From contig NZ_CVSU01000121.1 in assembly GCF_001180205.1 (NCBI RefSeq), forward strand, positions 1 through 36,060: a DNA stretch of 36,060 nucleotides. The letters run 5' to 3'. The notes under the pieces were generated by a model. The model ran no database searches. It had not been told where the DNA came from and saw only the letters and a list, made by a program, of their open reading frames with translations. Source of the DNA: Candidatus Pelagibacter communis (lineage in GTDB: Bacteria; Pseudomonadota; Alphaproteobacteria; Pelagibacterales; Pelagibacteraceae). This document shows positions 31,067 through 36,060 of the stretch, piece by piece; position 1 is the stretch's first letter; the number at the start of each line of letters is the position of its first letter. A program made the position numbers and the translations under genes.

Positions 31067-32506
31067 ATGGATAAAACATATTTTTTAACTCAATCAACCT
31101 CATTAACATTAGTTATTATAATTAGTTTAACATTTGCTTTCTTGGGAATTTTTCACTCTAAAAAATTTAGAGGAATTAATAATTATTTAACTGCAAATAG
31201 AAACATTGGTTTATTTTCACTTACCACAAGTCTAGTAGCATCAGCTTTAGGAGCCTGGATCCTATTTGGTCCAGTTGCGGCTGCAACATGGGGTGGAGTA
31301 GGTGCTGTTATTGGATATGCATTAGGCACAGCTTTTCCAATGATTTTCTTAATTTATTTTGGAAAAAAAATTAGAAAAGAGTTTCCAAAAGGGTCTTCTT
31401 TAGTTGAGTTTATGAGAAAGAAATTTAGCAAAAGCCTATTTAAGTTAATTTTGTTAATGACAATCTTTTATATGTTCATTTTTCTTTGTGCAGAAGTAAC
31501 GGCGGTTGCTTTATTAATCAATTATATATCTGGAACAGAATTGTGGATTACAGCGTTAATAGTTTTGGTAGCTACCTTAAGCTACACCCTTTATGGGGGT
31601 CTAAGAGCATCAATATTTACTGATAATATTCAAATGATTGTAATTGGTGTTTTATTATTTGTTTTGATTTCAATCATTAGTTCATCTTCAGGAGATAATT
31701 TTTCTTTTTCTTTAGTTAATGAGAAAAATCCTCAATTAATAAGTTCAAAATATATTCCAGGATACACCGCTGGATTAACTTTTTTTATAGCAGTTGCAGC
31801 AACTAATTTATTTCATCAAGGAAATTGGCAAAGAGTATATGCAGCAAAAGATTTTCAAACATTAAAAATTGGTTTGATAATTTCTTTCTTTATTATTGTT
31901 CCAATAGTTTTTTTAATGGGATTTATTGGAATGGTTTCATTTTCAATGGACCCATCTGTTAGATCAGATTTAGGATTTTTTAATTTATTATTAAAAGATC
32001 AAACAGAAATTTTATCCTTGTTGATCGTTGTCCTTGGTCTTGCATTAACAATATCTACTGTTGATACTTTAGTTAATGCTATTTCAAGCTTGTTTGTAGT
32101 TGATGGCAAAGCAACTTTTAACTTCGATAAAAAAACTGATTACTTAAAAATATCTAAGTATTTTATTTTAATCTTGTCTGTAATTGCTTTTGGAGTTGCT
32201 TCAAAAGGATTTGATATTTTATATTTATTCTTACTTGCAGATTTATTTTGTTGTGCATTTGTAGTGACTGTTTTTTATAGTTTCTATAATAAGGTGGGTG
32301 AAAAAAATGCTTATGTTTCAATTATAATTAGTCTAGTTGCAGGATTTTTAATGTTTCCATTTCCAGATTTTTCTAAAAGTTTATTAGTAGGAGTAATTTT
32401 TCCTACAGATACATTTTCACCTTTTATAGCTCAATCTTTATTATTTTTATCTTTTTTGGTTGCAACTTTCTTGCCAGTAATAATTTTGAAAATTAAATTT
32501 AGATAG
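31067..32506 (+). CDS. thiV: Sodium:solute symporter, probable thiamin-pyrimidine (HMP) transporter ThiV
   Basis: The 479-residue protein belongs to the SSS family, with about 13 hydrophobic segments. YLTANRNIGLFSLTTSLVASALGAWILFGP (about 38-68) corresponds to the first core helices with the sodium-site region, and ATNLFHQGNWQRVYAAKD (about 246-263) is the family signature. It is directly preceded by a TPP riboswitch whose last element is its Shine-Dalgarno. In SAR11 bacteria this arrangement is known for ThiV, importing the thiamin precursor HMP because the cells cannot make the pyrimidine. The riboswitch makes a thiamin-related substrate very likely; HMP specifically is by analogy. Its last 8 bases overlap the convergent thioredoxin-like gene. 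Confidence 0.88.
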   Translation: MDKTYFLTQSTSLTLVIIISLTFAFLGIFHSKKFRGINNYLTANRNIGLFSLTTSLVASALGAWILFGPVAAATWGGVGAVIGYALGTAFPMIFLIYFGKKIRKEFPKGSSLVEFMRKKFSKSLFKLILLMTIFYMFIFLCAEVTAVALLINYISGTELWITALIVLVATLSYTLYGGLRASIFTDNIQMIVIGVLLFVLISIISSSSGDNFSFSLVNEKNPQLISSKYIPGYTAGLTFFIAVAATNLFHQGNWQRVYAAKDFQTLKIGLIISFFIIVPIVFLMGFIGMVSFSMDPSVRSDLGFFNLLLKDQTEILSLLIVVLGLALTISTVDTLVNAISSLFVVDGKATFNFDKKTDYLKISKYFILILSVIAFGVASKGFDILYLFLLADLFCCAFVVTVFYSFYNKVGEKNAYVSIIISLVAGFLMFPFPDFSKSLLVGVIFPTDTFSPFIAQSLLFLSFLVATFLPVIILKIKFR

Positions 32507-32879
32507 AGGATTTTAAAGCGTCATAAATAAGTTCTTTGGTTGTCTCACCAATACTTCTGTAAACTTCTTTATTATCTTTAAAAATTAAAAGTGTTGTTTG
32601 ATATTGAACATTAAAAAATTTAGCAATTTCTTTATTTGTTACATCAAAAGCAAAGTATTCCATATTTTCAAAATCTTTTTTTGCTTTTTTTAACACTTCC
32701 ATTTGACCTGCACATGACGAGCAATATTTAATCCAAGAACTCACAACAACAACTTTTCCTTCCGATAAAGCTTTGTCAAATAATTGTTTATCATAAGTCG
32801 TTTCTTTACTAGTTGCTTTGGAAGTCAATGCTAATACAAAACAAATAAATATTAAAAATTTTTTCATATGTTTTTTCAT
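32499..32879 (-). CDS. Periplasmic thioredoxin-like protein
   Basis: A short (126-residue) exported thioredoxin-fold protein. A signal peptide occupies roughly residues 1-22. The redox motif CSSC is at 53-56 (WIKYCSSCAGQ), followed by VLKKAKKDF, the FDVTN strand and a Tyr/Thr segment (VQYQTTLLIF) in place of the usual cis-Pro loop, so the cis-Pro appears to be missing. That would weaken a classical oxidoreductase role. An internal Met at 32867 is an alternative start that still keeps the signal peptide. The gene is convergent with thiV, overlapping by 8 bases, and divergent from the ABC exporter across 58 bases. Confidence 0.78.
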   Translation of the reverse strand: MKKHMKKFLIFICFVLALTSKATSKETTYDKQLFDKALSEGKVVVVSSWIKYCSSCAGQMEVLKKAKKDFENMEYFAFDVTNKEIAKFFNVQYQTTLLIFKDNKEVYRSIGETTKELIYDALKSSI

Positions 32880-32893
32880 TTAACGTAAATTTT

Positions 32894-32916
32894 AATTTAT
32901 TGTAATACAATAAATT
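32894..32916. promoter_or_regulatory. Perfect 23-bp palindrome, likely operator
   Basis: The arm AATTTATTGTA is repeated inverted after a single central A, giving an 11-bp perfect inverted repeat. It lies midway between the divergent thioredoxin-like and ABC exporter genes, just before TATATAT (32922-32928), a possible -10 for the exporter. The core TTGTA-A-TACAA fits the general GntR/FadR operator form (yGTM, 0-1 base, KACr); that family assignment is inference. Confidence 0.55.
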
Positions 32917-32937
32917 GTCTCTATATATGGTTATCAA

Positions 32938-33873
32938 ATGTCTAGTGATCTAATTACTATAAATAACTTATCAAAAGCCTATGACAATGGATTTGAAGCA
33001 TTAAAAAACATTAATCTTAATATTAAAAAGGGTGAAATTTTTGCGATGCTTGGACCAAATGGCGCAGGAAAAACAACTCTAATAAGTATTATCTGTGGAA
33101 TAGTAAGACCATCTTCTGGAAAGGTTACAGTAGACGAATTTGATATAATTGATGATTATAGAGAAACAAGGTCAAAAATTGGTTTAGTTCCACAAGAGCT
33201 TACTCTGGAACAATTTGAAACCGTATTTAATAACGTTTCCTATTCTAGAGGTTTGTACGGGAAGAAACCTGACGCAAAACATATTGAGAAAGTTTTAAAA
33301 GATTTAAGTTTATGGGATAAAAAAGATTTAAGACTTAGACAATTGTCTGGAGGAATGAAAAGAAGGGTTTTAATTGCAAAAGCATTATCTCATGAACCAA
33401 CCATTTTGTTTTTAGATGAACCAACTGCTGGAGTAGATGTTGAGTTAAGACAAGACATGTGGAAAGTTGTTGAGAGTTTAAGGAAAAATGGCGTTACAAT
33501 AATTTTAACCACACACTACATAGAAGAAGCAGAGGCTATTGCGGATAGAGTGGGAGTTATCAATCAAGGAGAAATAATAGTTGTCGATGAAACAAAAGAA
33601 TTATTAAAGAAATTGGGTCATAAGAAACTTACGGTAGACTTACAGGAAGAGGTCAAAGCAATACCAAATAGTTTAGTAAAATACAATCTTGAGATAGGAA
33701 AAGATAAAATGTCAATTGATTATACTTACAATGTTCAAGCAAAACAAACAGGTATTACAAATTTACTTCAAGATTTAAAAGATGCAGGATTTAAACTAAA
33801 GGATCTAAAAACAGAACAGAGTACACTAGAAAAAATTTTTGTAAGCTTAGTAAAGGAAAACAATGAAATTTAA
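32938..33873 (+). CDS. ABC-2 exporter ATP-binding protein (YadG-like)
   Basis: The ATPase of a two-gene ABC-2 type transporter. Walker [10 protein letters not shown] is at about 38-46, signature [15 protein letters not shown] at about 137-151, Walker [13 protein letters not shown] at about 157-168 and switch His in TTHYIEEAE. After the ATPase core is a C-terminal extension of about 90 residues, as in E. coli YadG (308 residues). Its reading frame overlaps the permease start by 11 bases. YadGH-type and nodulation NodIJ-type exporters share this plan; the cargo is not known. Confidence 0.88.
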   Translation: MSSDLITINNLSKAYDNGFEALKNINLNIKKGEIFAMLGPNGAGKTTLISIICGIVRPSSGKVTVDEFDIIDDYRETRSKIGLVPQELTLEQFETVFNNVSYSRGLYGKKPDAKHIEKVLKDLSLWDKKDLRLRQLSGGMKRRVLIAKALSHEPTILFLDEPTAGVDVELRQDMWKVVESLRKNGVTIILTTHYIEEAEAIADRVGVINQGEIIVVDETKELLKKLGHKKLTVDLQEEVKAIPNSLVKYNLEIGKDKMSIDYTYNVQAKQTGITNLLQDLKDAGFKLKDLKTEQSTLEKIFVSLVKENNEI

Positions 33874-34630
33874 TTATTATGCATTTAAAGCAATTTACCT
33901 TCATGAGATGGATAGATTTAGAAGAACATTGATGCAATCCTTATTATCGCCAGTTTTATCTACCTCTTTATATTTTATAGTTTTTGGCTCAGTTATTGGA
34001 GGATATGTTGAAAATATTGATGGCATTAGTTATGGATCATACATCGTACCTGGTTTGTTGATGCTTACATTATTAACCCAATCAATAAGTAACACATCCT
34101 TTGGTATTTTTTTTCCTAAATTTAATGGAACAATTTATGAAATTTTAGCTGCACCAATTTCAACTCTAGAAATAGTTCTTGCATTTGTTGGCGCAGGAGC
34201 AACCAAAACTTTAATTGTTGGTTGTATGATATTCATTACTTCAACTTTTTTTGTTGAAGTTGAAGTGCAATTCCCAATATTAATGATTTTTCTTTTAGTA
34301 TTAGTATCATTTACTTTTGCATTATTTGGTTTTTTAATTGGATTGATGAGTTCTAATTTCGAACAAATGTCAATCATACCAACTCTTGTTATAACTCCAA
34401 TGGTTTTTTTAGGTGGAAGCTTATATTCTTTAGATATGCTTCCAGAGTTTTGGCAAATAGTTACATATTTTAATCCAGTAGTATATCTGATAAATGGATT
34501 AAGATTTTCATTTTATGGAGTATCAGATTTTAATATATGGATAAGTGTTGGTTTAATGTTAAGCTTTTTGATTATTTGTATAGTGATTGTAACAACGCTT
34601 CTTAAAAAAGGTTATAATATAAAAACATAA
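33863..34630 (+). CDS. ABC-2 type exporter permease (YadH-like)
   Basis: The membrane partner of the preceding ATPase, with six hydrophobic segments in 255 residues. [19 protein letters not shown] (29-47), [22 protein letters not shown] (61-82), EILAAPIS (93-100) and the ABC-2 signature around [42 protein letters not shown] (about 177-218) are all as in YadH. It starts inside the ATPase gene, so the products should be made in matched amounts. Substrate unknown; lipid or polysaccharide export is possible for the family. Confidence 0.88.
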   Translation: MKFNYYAFKAIYLHEMDRFRRTLMQSLLSPVLSTSLYFIVFGSVIGGYVENIDGISYGSYIVPGLLMLTLLTQSISNTSFGIFFPKFNGTIYEILAAPISTLEIVLAFVGAGATKTLIVGCMIFITSTFFVEVEVQFPILMIFLLVLVSFTFALFGFLIGLMSSNFEQMSIIPTLVITPMVFLGGSLYSLDMLPEFWQIVTYFNPVVYLINGLRFSFYGVSDFNIWISVGLMLSFLIICIVIVTTLLKKGYNIKT

Positions 34631-34633
34631 ATA

Positions 34634-34798
34634 ATGATTAAATATATTCTTCCAGCTATTATTATTTTTTTGATTGTTTTGTTCTGGGAGAAAATTACCG
34701 AATACGTAGAAAAAAAATTCAATATTAAGCTTAATTATATTGCCGTTAGCTCCATAATTGCTGCAATAGCAGTAATTCTTTTGCTCCTTAATTACTAG
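34634..34798 (+). CDS. 54-residue membrane protein
   Basis: A short reading frame begins with ATG 3 bases after the permease stop and ends with TAG 5 bases before the next gene. It encodes two hydrophobic segments (about 4-17, LPAIIIFLIVLF, and 36-52, IAVSSIIAAIAVILLLL) joined by a charged stretch (WEKITEYVEKKFNIKLN), i.e. a membrane hairpin. The tight fit between neighbours and clean codon structure support it as a real gene. No family is recognised; it could be an accessory subunit of the exporter. Confidence 0.6.
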   Translation: MIKYILPAIIIFLIVLFWEKITEYVEKKFNIKLNYIAVSSIIAAIAVILLLLNY

Positions 34799-34803
34799 GA
34801 TTT

Positions 34804-35073
34804 ATGAACATTCTTGATGTTTCAAATTTTGAAATAAAGGAAACGGATGGAGTTTTTACCTTTAAAAATAAAAATACAACAATAGGCTTTGTTAGATTTA
34901 ATGAGATAGGAGAAGTAGAGTATATTTTTGTTAATCCGATTTTTAGAAAAAAAGGATTAGCAACCAAATTATTAGAATTAGTAAAAGAAAAAACTGGAAA
35001 AGCAATAATACTTCAAGAACCGATAAGCCCTTTAGGATTGAAATTATTAAAATCATTAAATAGATGGAAGTAA
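34804..35073 (+). CDS. Short GNAT-like acetyltransferase
   Basis: The 89-residue protein keeps the acetyl-CoA-binding core of the GNAT fold: VEYIFVNPIFRKKGLATKLLELVKE (about 39-63) has the NPxxRKKGLATKLL motif A that binds the cofactor pyrophosphate. Only the strands before it and a short C-terminal portion remain, so it is much shorter than the usual 140-170 residues, like the YjdJ/small GNAT-like (Gcn5-related) group. Its end overlaps the TauE/SafE gene by 10 bases. Substrate unknown. Confidence 0.72.
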   Translation: MNILDVSNFEIKETDGVFTFKNKNTTIGFVRFNEIGEVEYIFVNPIFRKKGLATKLLELVKEKTGKAIILQEPISPLGLKLLKSLNRWK

Positions 35074-35810
35074 ACTTTTTATTTTTCTTAACGGTTGTTC
35101 CTGCCATTATTTTATATGGAATTGCAAAATCAGGTCTAGGTGGTTCCATGACTTTAATTTCTGTTCCTTTAATGACAATAGTGATGCCATTAAACCAAGC
35201 TTTAGGAATTATTTTACCAATTTTAATATTTTCAGATTTTATTGCTGTTTATAAATATAGAAAGGAATTTGACTTAGGAACTTTAAAATTAATGGTTCCA
35301 TTTGCAGCAATCGGGATATTTATTGGATCATTAACTTTTTCATATTTTTCAGAGGAATTATTAAAATTTATTATTGGAGTTATGGGCTTCTTGTTTGCTG
35401 GTCATTACTTTTTTTTTAAAAAAAATAAAGAAAAAAAGTCAGAAAAAAACTTTTTTAAAGGTGGTACTTGTTCAGTCGTAGCAGGATTTACAAGTTTTTG
35501 CGTACATGCGGGAGGAACTCCAACTAGTCTTTATTTACTCCCGCTTAGAATGAAAAAAGAAATTTATGTAGGTACAAGAATATTTTTTTTCACTTTCGTA
35601 AATTTAATTAAACTTCCCTTGTACATTAGTTTATCTATGACAAACTTAGAGTCTTTTAAACAGTCAGCAACATTGTTTCCAGTTGCATTATTGGGAATAT
35701 TGATTGGATATCAATTACTTAAAATTATTGAAGAGAAATTATTTTACAATATTTTATATGCTTTAATTTTTGTTACTAGTGTGAAGCTTTTGTATGATTA
35801 TCTGGTATGA
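35064..35810 (+). CDS. TauE/SafE-family membrane permease
   Basis: A 248-residue inner-membrane protein with seven or eight hydrophobic segments and the TauE/SafE (DUF81) signature. GIAKSGLGGSMTLISVPLM near residues 19-37 and the repeated AGFTSFCVHAGGTPTSLYLLP near 137-157 are the two half-repeats. Family members export sulfite, sulfoacetate or related organic anions. The gene starts inside the GNAT gene. No sulfur gene is adjacent, so the substrate is open. Confidence 0.85.
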   Translation: MEVNFLFFLTVVPAIILYGIAKSGLGGSMTLISVPLMTIVMPLNQALGIILPILIFSDFIAVYKYRKEFDLGTLKLMVPFAAIGIFIGSLTFSYFSEELLKFIIGVMGFLFAGHYFFFKKNKEKKSEKNFFKGGTCSVVAGFTSFCVHAGGTPTSLYLLPLRMKKEIYVGTRIFFFTFVNLIKLPLYISLSMTNLESFKQSATLFPVALLGILIGYQLLKIIEEKLFYNILYALIFVTSVKLLYDYLV

Positions 35811-35858
35811 TTTAATTACGCATTTAAACTTTAAAATAAATGGTAGATAATTATTAGA

Positions 35859-36060
35859 ATGAAAAAAAAATTTAACCCAAGAATTAAAGCAAGATTAAGA
35901 AAAAATAGACAGGTTTTAACTAAAAATATTGATAATTTTTTTGCGTGGGTCAAAGGCGCAAAACTTGTTGAGCTTAAAGAATGTAATACAGATGAAGATC
36001 CTGTAAGACCAGAGTTAGATAACAAGTTTAGAACAGGATATGGAAGAAAAATTTTTGGTG
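35859..36060 (+). CDS. Gene cut by right edge, N-terminal part only
   Basis: A frame opens with ATG at 35859 and stays open through 67 codons to the window end. It begins with a basic stretch (MKKKFNPRIKARLRKNRQ), then NIDNFFAWVKGAKLVELKE and RPELDNKFRTGYGRKIFG. The Glu/Asp-Arg-Pro-Glu-Leu block followed by FRTxYGRKIFG resembles an N-terminal extension I have seen on small alphaproteobacterial enzymes, but I cannot name the family. There is no signal peptide or membrane segment in the visible part. Confidence 0.6.
   Translation, partial: MKKKFNPRIKARLRKNRQVLTKNIDNFFAWVKGAKLVELKECNTDEDPVRPELDNKFRTGYGRKIFG

Noticed and set aside
1..36060. Mobile elements, CRISPR arrays, phage or toxin-antitoxin genes
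   Set aside because: No transposase, integrase, repeat-spacer array, phage structural gene or toxin pair could be recognised on either strand.

Overview
The window looks like chromosome from a streamlined marine alphaproteobacterium of the SAR11 (Pelagibacterales) type. It is AT-rich (roughly 30% GC by eye), its gaps are mostly a few bases, and start and stop codons often overlap. A sodium:solute symporter sits under a TPP riboswitch, the arrangement of the thiamin-pyrimidine transporter ThiV known from Pelagibacter. This placement is inference from gene content and style; no marker gene is present. I see no rRNA, complete tRNA, insertion sequence, phage gene or CRISPR array.

Layout. (1) 1-232: left edge, with 59 bases that are an exact inverted copy of the 3' end of iolD (11448-11506). 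(2) 233-15479, continuing to 16514: a myo-inositol region. iolE and iolD are separated by about 8.5 kb holding oxidoreductases, two Fe(II)/2-oxoglutarate oxygenases, a ketopantoate-reductase-like protein, a DUF1907 protein related to human C11orf54, a MarR-like regulator, a PanB-like protein that has lost its metal ligands, an HpcH/HpaI aldolase and an aldehyde dehydrogenase. After iolD come a Gfo/Idh oxidoreductase, a D-2-hydroxyacid dehydrogenase and a complete RbsA/RbsC/RbsB-type ABC importer. No iolB, iolC, iolJ or iolA is visible, so the lower half of the classical inositol route is either elsewhere or replaced by these genes. (3) 16588-23672: sugar mutarotase, PfkB kinase, PdxA-family dehydrogenase, a complete tripartite tricarboxylate transporter (tctCBA), an SDR and a ROK kinase. 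(4) 23934-30078: a second sugar ABC importer (binding protein, permease, ATPase), then an SDR dehydrogenase, aldose epimerase and a Gfo/Idh oxidoreductase, which together read as a sugar uptake and oxidation operon. The permease carries an unusual insert of about 170 residues. (5) 30140-36060: pentapeptide-repeat protein, small unknowns, riboswitch plus ThiV-like transporter, thioredoxin-like protein, YadG/YadH-type ABC exporter, tiny membrane protein, short GNAT, TauE/SafE permease and a gene cut by the right edge.

Themes. All three periplasmic binding-protein genes have a purine-rich Shine-Dalgarno and are followed at once by an intrinsic terminator, which should give binding protein in excess over membrane components. 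In the tct operon that terminator lies inside the first codons of tctB. Divergent promoter regions at 5018-5105 and 9573-9664, and the leader before the second binding protein, share an AT-rich partly palindromic motif. The most unusual content is the block between iolE and iolD: the PanB-like and PanE-like proteins are both altered at canonical active-site positions, so they probably do not make pantothenate, and together with DUF1907, HpaI aldolase and aldehyde dehydrogenase they may form an undescribed branch of inositol or sugar-acid catabolism (inference).
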